DNA from: CBDFFW01 sp965246945
GTDB taxonomy: Bacteria; Pseudomonadota; Alphaproteobacteria; UBA11073
Direction of reading: 5' to 3'
DNA: 64,000 bases
Assembly (NCBI GenBank): GCA_965246945.1
Contig: CBDFFW010000001.1
Coordinates: 1,730,761 to 1,794,760 of the forward strand
The position numbers were made by a program, and so were the translations under genes. Positions 49,774 to 59,759 of this stretch are shown here, piece by piece (position 1 is the first letter of the stretch; the number at the start of each line of letters is the position of its first letter). The notes beneath the pieces are model-generated. The model ran no database searches. It was given only the letters and a program-made list of their open reading frames with translations, and was not told the origin of the DNA.

Positions 49774-52254
49774 ATGGGTAGTGTAACACAATCATATTCA
49801 ATTCGCTTGGCGGTTGTCGATGACGGAAAAGTCAAAGCAACCATGCTCGATGTTGGTAAAACCGGCGAAGCGGCATTTAACCAAATAGATAAATCTGCTA
49901 AAAAAGCCAGCATAACGGTAAGTGAAGTTGCAGATAAAATTAAAGAAGAACTTCTGGTAACTTTAGGTGAATTTTCCGCCGAACTAGCGGCAGCGTTTGC
50001 CGTAGAAAAAATATATGAATTTGTTAAAGGCGTATTTGAATCAAGTGAGCAACTTGCCAAAATGGCAGATTTGCTTGGTATCAATACCGAAAGCCTACAA
50101 GAACTGCGTTACGCAGCCAAACTGGCCGGAATAGATCAAGAAACATTTGATAAAGGGATTGAAAAATTTTCTAAGAATATTGGCGAAGCGATTTATGGTA
50201 CTGGAAAATCTACGGAAGCGTTTAAAGAATTAGGGATTACACTTAAGGATGGTGAAGGAAATATACGCAAAACAGAAGATGTTTTAAATGATGTTGCCGA
50301 TGCTTTTACCCGCGTAGAAGACCCGCAAGACCGTTTACGGCTAAGCTATTTATTATTTGATAAAGCCGGTCTGCAATTCGCTGAAATGCTGGCACAAGGT
50401 TCACAACATTTAAATCAGGTAAGGCAACAAGCACAAGATTTAGGGATTGTATTAGAAGATAGTTTGGTTCGCCAAGCGGAACGGACAACTGAAGAAGTTA
50501 CAACCTTAAGCAAAGTTGTCGAAATTAATTTAAGCCGTGCTCTACTTTCCCTAGCACCTTTAATCGGTGATGCAGCAAAAGCGCTTACCGATTTTGCTGT
50601 GCAGGCTGGCATTGCTTATGAAAAAAGCAAATTATTTTTAAGCGGTGATTTCGAATTTAAGGGTTTAAGCAAAAATAATACAGAAGTGCTGTATAACCAA
50701 TACAAGGCACAGGTTGAAGATTTACAAGCAAAAATCAAAGAGCTGGGCAATCCCAGTATTACGGACGATTTTTGGAAATGGAATGAAGCATTTAGTTTAA
50801 AAGCACAGCTTGATGATGCGCAAGCCGAATATGAAAAATATGCGGCACGTTATGAAGAAATTCAGCAAAAGATTCGTGATAGCGATCAGCAAACCAAAGA
50901 TAATAATGCACAAAATCAGCAGGCAAAATTTAACCAGTTAGTGCAAGAGCAACATGCAGAAGAAGAACATGCCAAGCAGTTAGTTAGCATTGAGCAAAAA
51001 CTGCAAAATGATTTGTTTAATATCTCATACCAAGGTGCTGCTAAAATTGAAGCTGAACGCCAGCGCGCCAAAGATGAATTAACCAGCCTGCTTGATAAAA
51101 ATCCGCAGAATATTCAAAAAATCAATGAGCTTATCGCCCAAACCGATAAGCTTTACGATTTGAAAGCGGCACAAGCACAGGCGGAACAAGACCAAAAAGA
51201 TGCAGACGCAAAACAAAAGGTTTTTGAAGCCAATGAGAAAATTATTGAAAGCCTACAGGAACAACGAGATGAGCTTGGCAAAACCGACCGCGAACAAGCG
51301 ATAGATGAGGCATTACGCCGCTTATCTGCCGATGCAACGGAAGCACAGCGTCAAAAGGTTAAATTATTAGCTGGTGAATTATATGATGAAAGGCAAGCGC
51401 ATGAAGAATTGCGTAAGGAAGAAGAAAAACGCCAGCAATCCATTAAGAAAATTCAAGAACTTTACGATCAACAAGGCGATGTAATTGAAAAATATCAGAA
51501 GGATTTGCAGGAAATTTATGACCTACTTAAATCGGGTGCAATTACCGAGCAACAAGCCATGGTTGCCATGCAAGATGCACAAAACCGCATGTTACAAAAC
51601 AGCAAGGAATGGCAAGCGGGTGTTGTTCGCGGTTTAAAAACCTATAGTGACTCTGCCAATAATATGGCGGCCAACTTGCAAACCGTTGTTGGTAATACGT
51701 TTAGCAATCTAGAAGATGCGCTTACCAATTTTACCAAAACCGGCAAGCTAAACTGGTCAAATATGATTGACGGCATGATTGATGATGTCGCCAGATTATT
51801 GGTTCGAACCCAAATTACCGGCCCACTTGCCCAAGCGCTAGGTGCCGGAATTGGCAGTATTTTTGGCTTTGCGCATGGCGGCGTATTTGCCAATGGCGTA
51901 AATGTGCAAGCCTTTGCCCGTGGCGGTGTGGTCAATTCACCAACCATTTTTCCGATGGCAAATGGCATGGGATTAATGGGGGAAGCTGGCCCCGAAGCGG
52001 TTATGCCATTAACCCGTTTGCCATCTGGCAGATTGGGCGTTGAAACTGCCGGTTCTGGCAATGGTAGCCCAACCTATGTGCTGAATATTGATGCCAGCGG
52101 CAGTAGTGACCCAGCGGCAACTTCCGCGCAAGTGGCCAAAGCAATTGACCAAGCTTTAAACGCCAAAATTCCAGGCATTGTGAAAGCGTCATCTGGTATT
52201 GCACAAGCCCGTGTAATTGATACTTGGCAACGGAATGGAGGCCGTTTTGCCTGA
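49774..52254 (+). CDS. tail tape measure protein
   Basis: 826 residues: an N-terminal conserved region ('YSIRLAVVDDGKVKATMLDVGKTGEAAFNQIDK'), hydrophobic stretches near 60-85, a TP901-type 'LGINTESLQELRYAAKLAGID', a very long Gln/Glu/Lys coiled coil (about 310-620) and a C-terminal lambda tail-tip region 'GFAHGGVFANGV...FARGGVVNSPTIFPMANGMGLMGE' with 'GPEAVMPLTR'. It sets tail length and is the longest gene in the window. Confidence 0.93.
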   Translation: MGSVTQSYSIRLAVVDDGKVKATMLDVGKTGEAAFNQIDKSAKKASITVSEVADKIKEELLVTLGEFSAELAAAFAVEKIYEFVKGVFESSEQLAKMADLLGINTESLQELRYAAKLAGIDQETFDKGIEKFSKNIGEAIYGTGKSTEAFKELGITLKDGEGNIRKTEDVLNDVADAFTRVEDPQDRLRLSYLLFDKAGLQFAEMLAQGSQHLNQVRQQAQDLGIVLEDSLVRQAERTTEEVTTLSKVVEINLSRALLSLAPLIGDAAKALTDFAVQAGIAYEKSKLFLSGDFEFKGLSKNNTEVLYNQYKAQVEDLQAKIKELGNPSITDDFWKWNEAFSLKAQLDDAQAEYEKYAARYEEIQQKIRDSDQQTKDNNAQNQQAKFNQLVQEQHAEEEHAKQLVSIEQKLQNDLFNISYQGAAKIEAERQRAKDELTSLLDKNPQNIQKINELIAQTDKLYDLKAAQAQAEQDQKDADAKQKVFEANEKIIESLQEQRDELGKTDREQAIDEALRRLSADATEAQRQKVKLLAGELYDERQAHEELRKEEEKRQQSIKKIQELYDQQGDVIEKYQKDLQEIYDLLKSGAITEQQAMVAMQDAQNRMLQNSKEWQAGVVRGLKTYSDSANNMAANLQTVVGNTFSNLEDALTNFTKTGKLNWSNMIDGMIDDVARLLVRTQITGPLAQALGAGIGSIFGFAHGGVFANGVNVQAFARGGVVNSPTIFPMANGMGLMGEAGPEAVMPLTRLPSGRLGVETAGSGNGSPTYVLNIDASGSSDPAATSAQVAKAIDQALNAKIPGIVKASSGIAQARVIDTWQRNGGRFA

Positions 52255-52849
52255 TATGCTAACCTGGCCGCTTAATTTAAAACCGGCATCGCAATCATTT
52301 TATATTCGAACCAACACAGCACAGTTTAGAAGCCCGCTAACCAATCAAGTGCAAACACTGGAACGTGATGGCGCATTATGGGTGGCTAAATTATCCCTTA
52401 CACGCGGTATTATGGATACACGGCGCTTAGAAGCATTTTTAGCTTCCTTACAAGGCCCGGCGGGAATTGTCTTATTGCCTGATTTTCGGCGCCTTAATCC
52501 ACAAGGCTCGCTGGCCGGTTCACCGCAACTGGTTAGTGGTAGCGGCACAAGTTTGGTTGTGCATGGGTTTACGCCATCGGCAGCCGGCGTGTTAAAAGTG
52601 GGTGATTTAATTCAAACTTCTGCCGGCCGCATGCATATGGTGGTGCAAGACATTGATGCAGACGAAAATGGCTATGCCAATGTGACGATTAGGCCACGCT
52701 TGCGCGATGCCATCACAACTGGCGCTTTAATCACGCAAAATGTGCGCGCCCAAATGCAACTAACCAGCGATGATGCTGGCAGTAACGATACAGATTACCG
52801 CCAGCAAACCCGCTTTCAATTGGAATTCACAGAAGTTTTGCCAACATGA
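52247..52849 (+). CDS. minor tail tip protein, first of two paralogues
   Basis: 200 residues. The TTG at 52247 is five bases after GGAGG and overlaps the tape measure stop; an ATG at 52256 is the alternative. Blocks 'YIRTNTAQFRSPLTNQVQTLERDG', 'LQGPAGIVLLPDFRRLNP', 'DLIQTSAGRMHMVVQDIDADENGYANVTIRP' and 'QMQLTSDDAG' recur in the next gene, so the pair arose by duplication. Position corresponds to tail-tip proteins after the tape measure. Confidence 0.72.
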   Translation: MPDMLTWPLNLKPASQSFYIRTNTAQFRSPLTNQVQTLERDGALWVAKLSLTRGIMDTRRLEAFLASLQGPAGIVLLPDFRRLNPQGSLAGSPQLVSGSGTSLVVHGFTPSAAGVLKVGDLIQTSAGRMHMVVQDIDADENGYANVTIRPRLRDAITTGALITQNVRAQMQLTSDDAGSNDTDYRQQTRFQLEFTEVLPT

Positions 52850-53823
52850 CGGATTTGATTTGGCCAGATGGTTTATTGCCTTCTAGCCAAACGTATTATC
52901 TACGCAACAATACGGCAATTTTTCGCAATACCTTAACCAATCAAACGCAAGCAGTTGCACGCGAAGGCACGCGCTGGGTTGCCAAGCTTGAATTCAAATT
53001 AAGCCAAAAATCAGCCGCTAAGCTTGATGCCTTATTGGCCCAATTGCGCGGCCCTGCCGGCACCATTTTGGTGCCAGATTTTCGGCGGTTAGTGCCACGG
53101 CTTATTCTGCAAAGCATGTCGGCTTATGCAGAAGAAATTGGGCCAACATTTTTTACCGATCACTATGATTTTAGCGATCAAACCAATGATGATAAAGGAT
53201 TGGCGCTTGAAACTGCGCTATATCTTGGCACGGGTGAGCCGATTTGGCTTGGCGATACTTACGCGATGCCAATGCTATGGCCATATGATGATGCGGATAT
53301 ACAGCTTATAACGGAAACCGCCGATGAAATTTGGGCGGAAGGCGTTTGGGTGCCATTCGGTTTGGAAAACGGGCGAACGCTCGCGCTTGAATGGGGTGAA
53401 GTGCTGGATTTTGGGCAAGAAGATTGTCCGGTCATTCTTACAGAAAATGGCGAAACGATATTAACGCAGCTTGGCGGCGGTTTTTATGAGGGTGACGGCG
53501 ATTGCACATTAACCACGGGTAGCGATAACGGTTTGCTAATCACCGGCTGCGCACCATGGGTGGAAAATATTATAGTTATAGGTGATGCCATTCAAACTTC
53601 TACCGGCCGCGCCCATTTGGTTTTAGATGATGTACAAACAGATATTAATGGCCGTGGCAATATCAATATTGCGCCAATTTTAAGAGAAGATGTGACCACG
53701 CAATCTTTGAAGGTTGATCAAATTTGCGTGCGCATGCGGCTTATCAGCGATGATGCCGGCGATAACACAACCGATATTACCCGCTTGTCATCCTATCAAT
53801 TGGAATTTGAAGAAATTTTATAA
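52846..53823 (+). CDS. minor tail tip protein, second paralogue with insertion
   Basis: 325 residues, homologous end to end with the preceding protein ('YYLRNNTAIFRNTLTNQTQAVAREG', 'LRGPAGTILVPDFRRLVP', 'DAIQTSTGRAHLVLDDVQTDINGRGNINIAP', 'RMRLISDDAG') but carrying about 120 extra residues in the middle ('FTDHYDFSDQTNDDKG' to 'FYEGDGDCTL'), acidic and aromatic-rich. The duplication with an added domain suggests a structural trimer or hub with an exposed module. Four-base overlap with the gene before. Confidence 0.72.
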   Translation: MTDLIWPDGLLPSSQTYYLRNNTAIFRNTLTNQTQAVAREGTRWVAKLEFKLSQKSAAKLDALLAQLRGPAGTILVPDFRRLVPRLILQSMSAYAEEIGPTFFTDHYDFSDQTNDDKGLALETALYLGTGEPIWLGDTYAMPMLWPYDDADIQLITETADEIWAEGVWVPFGLENGRTLALEWGEVLDFGQEDCPVILTENGETILTQLGGGFYEGDGDCTLTTGSDNGLLITGCAPWVENIIVIGDAIQTSTGRAHLVLDDVQTDINGRGNINIAPILREDVTTQSLKVDQICVRMRLISDDAGDNTTDITRLSSYQLEFEEIL

Positions 53824-54392
53824 TGCCTAATCGCCTTGATGAATTAGCAGCCAGCGAAACAGAACAGCTTGTTGTAAGGCCGATATTATTAGCCGAACTG
53901 GATTTTGAAAGTGAACTTGTACGCCGTTGGACAGGTGTTGGCACATTAAACTGGAATGATCAAACTTGGTTTGGCATTGGTGATTTGGCCAGCGTGTCAT
54001 CGGTGCAAGAAACGATGGATTTGCGCGCCAGTGGCATGAATATGCAGTTATCCGGCGTAAGCCCCGATAAAATCAGCGAAGTGGCAGCGGAACCCATTCA
54101 AGGCCGCTATGCAACCTTATGGATAGGTTTTTCAGATGAAAACTTTGCCTTAATAACCGACCCGGTTGTCATCTTTAAAGGCCGAATGGATACGTCCGAA
54201 ATTACAGATGGCGGCGATACGGCTTCTATTACACTGGCTGTTGAAAACCATTTACGTGATTTAAGCCGCGCACGGTTGAGACGCTACACACAAGCCGATC
54301 AGCAAGCCCGTTTTCCCGATGATAAAGGGTTAGAATTTGTCCCTGCCTTGCAAGAAATTGACATTGATTGGGGAAAACCAAAAAGCGCATGA
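53823..54392 (+). CDS. tail tip protein, 189 aa (DUF2163-like position)
   Basis: Beta-rich protein ('PILLAELDFESELVRRWTGVGTLNWNDQTWFGIGDLASVSSVQETMDLRASG', 'ATLWIGFSDENF', 'FKGRMDTSEITDGGDTASITLAVENHLRDLSRARLRRYT'). It has the pattern of proteins that lie between tape measure and NlpC/P60-like genes in siphophages, comparable to lambda L. The name is inferred from place and pattern. Confidence 0.7.
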   Translation: MPNRLDELAASETEQLVVRPILLAELDFESELVRRWTGVGTLNWNDQTWFGIGDLASVSSVQETMDLRASGMNMQLSGVSPDKISEVAAEPIQGRYATLWIGFSDENFALITDPVVIFKGRMDTSEITDGGDTASITLAVENHLRDLSRARLRRYTQADQQARFPDDKGLEFVPALQEIDIDWGKPKSA

Positions 54393-54802
54393 TTACGCGA
54401 TTACCTGATTGGCCGGAAAGACTGGCAAAGGTTATTGCAGAAGCCAATAAAAAGCCCTTTTCCTGGCACCAGCAGAATTGCGGTTTGCTGGTTACGCAAT
54501 GTGTGATGGCTTTAACCGGCGTGGATATATCGCGCCGCTGGCGTAATTGCCAATCAAAGCGATCTGTTGCCGCATTGCTGCAAAGGGAAAATGGGTTAGC
54601 AACTTTAGCTTGTAAAACGGCTTATGAATTTGGCTTTTCTGCAATTAACCCTCGCATGGCACTACGCGGCGATATTTGTCTTGTCGCCATCGAGCAAGAA
54701 GAAATTTTGGGCGTATGTATCGGTGCCAAAATTGCCTGTCCAGGTGAACAAGGTTTGATTTTTTACCCCTTAGCTAAAGCACAACAAGCTTGGAGAATTT
54801 AA
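54389..54802 (+). CDS. NlpC/P60-like tail protein (DUF6950-like)
   Basis: 137 residues: 'FSWHQQNCGLLVTQCVMALTG' resembles the catalytic cysteine helix of NlpC/P60-fold peptidases, and 'ALRGDICLVAIEQEEILGVCIGAKIAC' the following beta sheet. No clear catalytic His is placed, so activity is uncertain. Equivalent to lambda gpK, which sits before the tip attachment gene and may cut peptidoglycan on entry. Start overlaps the previous stop. Confidence 0.72.
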   Translation: MITRLPDWPERLAKVIAEANKKPFSWHQQNCGLLVTQCVMALTGVDISRRWRNCQSKRSVAALLQRENGLATLACKTAYEFGFSAINPRMALRGDICLVAIEQEEILGVCIGAKIACPGEQGLIFYPLAKAQQAWRI

Positions 54803-54805
54803 CTT

Positions 54806-56635
54806 ATGGCGAAAGCCATTCCCATTATTGGCACAATTGGCGGCGCGGTTGTCGCGCCCGTTATTGGTGGTTTGGTCGGCGGCGGCATACTTGGTTCACT
54901 CATTGGCGGCTTGGCTGGCAGCGTTGTTTCAGTTGGTGTTTCATATTTAGGCCAACAAGTATTCGGTAAAAGCTCAAACCTGCAAAGCAGTGCTTCATCC
55001 TTTACCGCCGATGTGGCTGGTGGTGGCCGTACGCAAATGGTGCGCCAACCGATTACCAGTCAAAAAATTATTTATGGTAGGACGCTGGTTAGTGGCCCGA
55101 TTGTATTTATTCACAGCCGCCCGATTGATAGTAGCAGTAGCAAACTTGATATTCTGCATTTAGTTGTTGTACTGGCTGGCCATGAAGTAGCAGCTATTGG
55201 AGATATCCAGTTTAATGATGCGGTTGTTGCCTTTGATGGCAGCAATAACGCAAATGCAGCACCTTATTTTCATGATGGTGTTTCTTATGCATCAATTTAT
55301 AAACACCTTGGCGCCAATAATCAGGTAGCCGATCAAGTTTTAATTGATAATACTGGCGGTAAATGGACAAGCGCACACCGCTTGCGCGGCCTCGCTTATA
55401 TCCATGCGATGCTGCGCTGGGATGATACAGCCTATTCCGGTGGCCTGCCTAATATTTCAGCGGTTGTTAGTGGCCGTGAAGTCTATGATTTGCGTAATGA
55501 AACTACTGCTTGGAGCGATAATTCAGCCCTTTGCGTAATGGATTATATGAGCGCAGATTTTGGTTTTAGTGCGACCCTTGATGAAATTGACCTTGATTCA
55601 TTTAGCGCCGCTGCAAATATTTGCGATGAAACGGTTGATACAATAACCGGAACTGAAAAACGTTATACCTGTAATGGTGTGGTTGATCTGGCTTCAACTC
55701 CACAAGATAATTTACAAAATATGCTTACTTCATGCGCAGGCAAAGCAGCATATACAGGCGGAAAATGGCGTTTACGCGTTGGTGCTTATACACCACCCAT
55801 TTATAGTTTAGGGCCAAATCATGTCCGTGATGCAGTAGTTTTGCGCCCACATCGTTCGCGGCAGAATTTAGTAAACACCATGACGGGTGCGTTTGTTTCC
55901 CCCTCGCACCAATGGCAACCAACCGATTACCCACAGGTAACAGCAAATGCATATATCGATGAAGATGGTGGCGAAACTGTCACTGGCACTTTGGATTTAC
56001 CGTTTACGCAATCTGATAGCATGGCTCAAAGGATTGCCAAAATTGCTTTGGAACAAAACCGGCACCAAAGACAGTTAAGTTTTCCGGCTAACCTAGTAGG
56101 CTTTCAATTGGCCGCTGGCGAAACGGTGGCAGTCGATCTGCCACGCTTTGGCCTGGCTGATATGCCCTGCACCATATCCGAATGGCAAATGTCCGATGAT
56201 TTAGGCATTGACCTTACTTTAGATGAAGATAGCGCCGATATTTACGCTTTTTCAGTTACGGATTTGCAAACATTGGATGGTTCGCCAACGGTGGTAGCAC
56301 CGAATAACGCCTCTATCCCGCCAACCACGCCAAGCAATATTACGGCTACAGCTGGCACGGAAATTATCACAATTGGCTGGAATCAAATTAGAGACCGTGA
56401 TTTCCGCTATGTCGAATTATGGGAATACGATGAAAACACCGATGACCCCGAACATGATGCAGCGCGCATTATGGAAGTATATGGCAATAGCGTAACGCGC
56501 AACCGCTTGCCCGGCCAAGAAACGCTTTATTATTGGCTAAGGTCAGTCGATAGCTACGGCAATAAATCTGATTTCGCTGGCCCCGTCGAAGCTACCACAA
56601 CCGGCACACAAAACATTGTTTTGGTTTTAGAATAG
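54806..56635 (+). CDS. tail tip attachment / host specificity protein (gpJ-like)
   Basis: 609 residues. A Gly/Ala/Val-rich hydrophobic N-terminus (about 5-55) precedes 'QMVRQPITSQKIIYGRTLVSGPIVFIHS' and 'LRWDDTAYSGGLPNISAVVSGREVYD', common in phage J-like tip proteins. The C-terminus (about 510-605) is a fibronectin type III-like domain ('TPSNITATAGTEIITIGWNQIRDRDFRYVELWEYDENTDDPEH'). It forms the central fibre hub that contacts the host. Confidence 0.88.
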   Translation: MAKAIPIIGTIGGAVVAPVIGGLVGGGILGSLIGGLAGSVVSVGVSYLGQQVFGKSSNLQSSASSFTADVAGGGRTQMVRQPITSQKIIYGRTLVSGPIVFIHSRPIDSSSSKLDILHLVVVLAGHEVAAIGDIQFNDAVVAFDGSNNANAAPYFHDGVSYASIYKHLGANNQVADQVLIDNTGGKWTSAHRLRGLAYIHAMLRWDDTAYSGGLPNISAVVSGREVYDLRNETTAWSDNSALCVMDYMSADFGFSATLDEIDLDSFSAAANICDETVDTITGTEKRYTCNGVVDLASTPQDNLQNMLTSCAGKAAYTGGKWRLRVGAYTPPIYSLGPNHVRDAVVLRPHRSRQNLVNTMTGAFVSPSHQWQPTDYPQVTANAYIDEDGGETVTGTLDLPFTQSDSMAQRIAKIALEQNRHQRQLSFPANLVGFQLAAGETVAVDLPRFGLADMPCTISEWQMSDDLGIDLTLDEDSADIYAFSVTDLQTLDGSPTVVAPNNASIPPTTPSNITATAGTEIITIGWNQIRDRDFRYVELWEYDENTDDPEHDAARIMEVYGNSVTRNRLPGQETLYYWLRSVDSYGNKSDFAGPVEATTTGTQNIVLVLE

Positions 56636-56636
56636 C

Positions 56637-58115
56637 ATGACAACCACAAAAAAAATTTCGGAACTGCCCGATGCAATCACGCTGGCAGGCACAGAAACTG
56701 TGCCTGTTGTGCAGGATGACGCGACCCGCAAAGCCACAATTGCGCAAGTTCGCGCTGGCCTGGCATTGGCCGAACATACCCATGTGTTGGCGGATATTTC
56801 CGATGCTGGCACCGCCGCTTCACATGCAGCAACAGATTTTGCCACCGCCGCACAAGGTGTAAAAGCCGATACCGCTTTACAGCCGGATGATGTCGGCACA
56901 GCCGCTGCGCAAGATACAACCGCCTTCGCCACTGCGGCACAAGGCACAAAGGCAGATACCGCTGTTCAACCAGGTGATTTAGGAACAGCAGCCAGCCATG
57001 CAGCGGGTGATTTTGCCACCGCCGCGCAAGGTGCCAAAGCGGATAGTGCCGTGCAGCCTGGCGCATTAGGCAGTGCTGCCGGCCATGCCGCCACGGATTT
57101 CGCCACCGCTACGCAAGGTGCAAAGGCGGATAGCGCCGTGCAACCAGGTGCTTTGGCCGCAGTTGCCACCAGCGGCGAATTTGGCGATGTGCTTCACACG
57201 CCATCACTAGCACTAAACAATGCTGTGATTAATGGTTGCTGCCGCAGTTCACAAATCGCCAACGTGTCATTATCCAATAGCTGGCAATACGGCCCTGTTG
57301 ATTTATTGGCTATTAAAGCGGCCGGCACCGTTTCTGCCGGCACCATTAAACAAAATACCGCTTCCACATTAACCGCCACTGGTTTTTCAAGTTGGATTGA
57401 CAGCGCCACATTGGATAGCAGCGGCGCCATTTATTTTCGACACCGGATTGAGGCAAAAGATTGCTGGCGGTTTAAAAACAATCTGGCTTATTTCAGTTGC
57501 CGCGCTTACCACAATGCCGGTTCAGCGGTGGATTTTGTTACCACCATTCGCAAGGCCAATGCAGCGGATGACTTTTCGGCCACAACCGATATTCAAACCG
57601 GCACCCAATCCATTGCCAGCGCAACTAATAGCGATGTCACGCTAGCAGTTAGCAATATGGGTGATTGCAGCAATGGTATTGAAATTGAAGTGAAAGCCAA
57701 TTGCGGTGCAATCACCGCAAAAAGCTTTTATCTAGGTGATCTGCAATTGAATATTGCTAATTTTAAACAACCGTTTTTAGCGCGGCCTTATCTGCTTGAA
57801 TTGCAACTTATTTACCGCTTTCTGCGCCCTTGTTATGCGATGCACGGCATCGCCAATTCAACCAGCGCTTTGCAATTGCAAGTTAGCCATCCTGGGATGC
57901 GCACAACACCGACTTACGTTGCGGTTAATAAAATTGAAGTGACGGATGGCTATACGGCTGATTTTACACAAAGCACCGTCGGCATCACTTCCACCCAGGA
58001 AAATACCAAAGATCATGGTCGTTTAACCATGAGTTCTTTTTCAGGTATGACCGCAGGCCGTTATTACTTCCAACACGGTTCAGACAGATACGTTTTAGCT
58101 AGATGCGAGCTGTAA
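56637..58115 (+). CDS. tail fibre protein with four tandem 29-residue repeats
   Basis: 492 residues. After an N-terminal 'KKISELPDAITLAGTETVPVVQDD' anchor typical of tail fibres, four 29-residue repeats (about 58-173) read 'GTAASHAATDFATAAQGVKAD' and close variants with TALQPDDV, TAVQPGDL and SAVQPGAL endings. A beta-rich C-terminal domain follows. Repeats of this type form an extended trimeric shaft. The number of units may vary between relatives. Confidence 0.85.
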   Translation: MTTTKKISELPDAITLAGTETVPVVQDDATRKATIAQVRAGLALAEHTHVLADISDAGTAASHAATDFATAAQGVKADTALQPDDVGTAAAQDTTAFATAAQGTKADTAVQPGDLGTAASHAAGDFATAAQGAKADSAVQPGALGSAAGHAATDFATATQGAKADSAVQPGALAAVATSGEFGDVLHTPSLALNNAVINGCCRSSQIANVSLSNSWQYGPVDLLAIKAAGTVSAGTIKQNTASTLTATGFSSWIDSATLDSSGAIYFRHRIEAKDCWRFKNNLAYFSCRAYHNAGSAVDFVTTIRKANAADDFSATTDIQTGTQSIASATNSDVTLAVSNMGDCSNGIEIEVKANCGAITAKSFYLGDLQLNIANFKQPFLARPYLLELQLIYRFLRPCYAMHGIANSTSALQLQVSHPGMRTTPTYVAVNKIEVTDGYTADFTQSTVGITSTQENTKDHGRLTMSSFSGMTAGRYYFQHGSDRYVLARCEL

Positions 58116-58119
58116 AAAA

Positions 58120-59745
58120 TTGCCTTACATTGATGAAATTTTGGTGCCTGGCCAAAGCGTCAGCAAGCTGGCGCTGCGCGAATATCTAGGCTCAAGGGAA
58201 ATTGCCCGGCCGGAAGATTATGGCGCCAAAGGCGATGGCGTGCATGATGATGCCGATGCGATTAATCAAGCAATTCTTGAAAATAAATCCATACAGCTGC
58301 GCGCTTGCACTTACCATGTTGGCAGAACTGTAACTTTAGGTTATGGCTGCGCAGTTATTGGTTTTGGCGAAGCCACAATTATTCAAGCGCGGCCACAAGC
58401 TTATAATTCCAATGATTATATTGGCTATCCGTCTACCTATAACGCCATTGATATGGTGCAGGGCTACAGCCTTGTGCAAAATCTGCGGATTGTTGGCGGT
58501 GCCAGCGGTATTAAGCTTTATGGCCGTGATGGGCCTTGTGTAAAAAATGTTGTTGAGAATGTCTCAATTTGGGATGCGCAAATTGGTATTTGTTTTGATG
58601 GTTGGAGTGATACCAATAAGCCTTGTTATTGGAACAGTATTAGCCACGTTCTAATTGCGCGCCCAAAAACCGATGGTGTTTTATTTACAATCACACCGAC
58701 CCACGCGAATGATGCCAGCACTTATGGCGACACGCCTAACGCTAATAAATTGCGTGATGTCAGGGTTTATTCACTTTCAGCACCAATGAGTGGTTTTGGT
58801 TTTAACGTAGCTTCCGCACGTTTTGCCAATTCCTTTACTGATTGTGAAGCCAATGTCCATACCAATGCACAAGCCTGCTTACGGATGGGTTTTAATACGG
58901 ATACTAATTTTATTAAAAACTTTTATGCGGAAAGTCATGGCTTGGCGCCTGGTATTCGGATTGATAATGGTTCAATCAATACGTCTATTGAAAATCTGTT
59001 TTCCGCTACAGGCGGCTCGGCCATTTGGGACCCTACGTTGCATGGTGAATACACAACCATTAATGCCGGCTACCCCTATAAAAACTTTCTGAAAAAAACC
59101 TGGATTACCGACCTATATGTTGAAAAGCAAACTTATAGCACCGTTTTTATCAATCCTGCTTCTGATGAAAGCGGCACCATTGATCTTGATTTAACTAGCA
59201 CGATTTATTTAACCAGCGCCTTTAACAAGCCGGTCACACTTAATTTACCAAATGCAAATGATGCATTAGGTGCTGTGGTCACAATCAAGAAAACTGATTT
59301 AACCAATAATGTTGTTACTATTAAAGAGAAAGACGGTGCCGGACCAGACAGCCGCACGGTTGTACTGCAAAGCCGTTATGATACGCTTACCGTAATTAGC
59401 AACGGTGCGCAGTGGTGGATTGTTAATGAAACCAACCAACCAGTTAACAGCCTTTATATTCAATATAGCGATACGACTAGTGGCGTTATTACGCCTTCTA
59501 TGTTGCATCCTATTTATATTGTAAGTGCTTTTAACGGTGCAATTGAATTTCGTTTACCGCCACCAAATCAAGCCGTTGGCCGTGTGGCAACCATTAAGAA
59601 AATGGATGTTACGGCCAATCACGTAACCATTACGCAAACGGGCGGCGGCGGCCCCGATGCACAAGCCCAAGCCTTAACCAGCCACTTCCAAACCATTACC
59701 ATTTATAGCGATGGCGGCCAGTGGATTATTTTGTCCCGCTATTAA
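58120..59745 (+). CDS. tailspike with right-handed beta-helix fold
   Basis: 541 residues. 'RPEDYGAKGDGVHDDADAINQAI' is the start block of pectate-lyase-like tailspike beta helices; turns 'GKSIQLRACTYHV'-like, 'NLRIVGGASGIKLYG', 'NVVENVSIWDAQIGICFDG' follow. From about 350 two homologous 85-residue beta modules repeat ('AFNKPVTLNLPNANDALGAVVTIKKTDLTNNVVTI' and 'AFNGAIEFRLPPPNQAVGRVATIKKMDVTANHVTI'). Probably degrades or binds surface polysaccharide. The TTG start at 58120 has only a weak ribosome site. Confidence 0.85.
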   Translation: MPYIDEILVPGQSVSKLALREYLGSREIARPEDYGAKGDGVHDDADAINQAILENKSIQLRACTYHVGRTVTLGYGCAVIGFGEATIIQARPQAYNSNDYIGYPSTYNAIDMVQGYSLVQNLRIVGGASGIKLYGRDGPCVKNVVENVSIWDAQIGICFDGWSDTNKPCYWNSISHVLIARPKTDGVLFTITPTHANDASTYGDTPNANKLRDVRVYSLSAPMSGFGFNVASARFANSFTDCEANVHTNAQACLRMGFNTDTNFIKNFYAESHGLAPGIRIDNGSINTSIENLFSATGGSAIWDPTLHGEYTTINAGYPYKNFLKKTWITDLYVEKQTYSTVFINPASDESGTIDLDLTSTIYLTSAFNKPVTLNLPNANDALGAVVTIKKTDLTNNVVTIKEKDGAGPDSRTVVLQSRYDTLTVISNGAQWWIVNETNQPVNSLYIQYSDTTSGVITPSMLHPIYIVSAFNGAIEFRLPPPNQAVGRVATIKKMDVTANHVTITQTGGGGPDAQAQALTSHFQTITIYSDGGQWIILSRY

Positions 59746-59759
59746 CCAAGGAAAAAATT

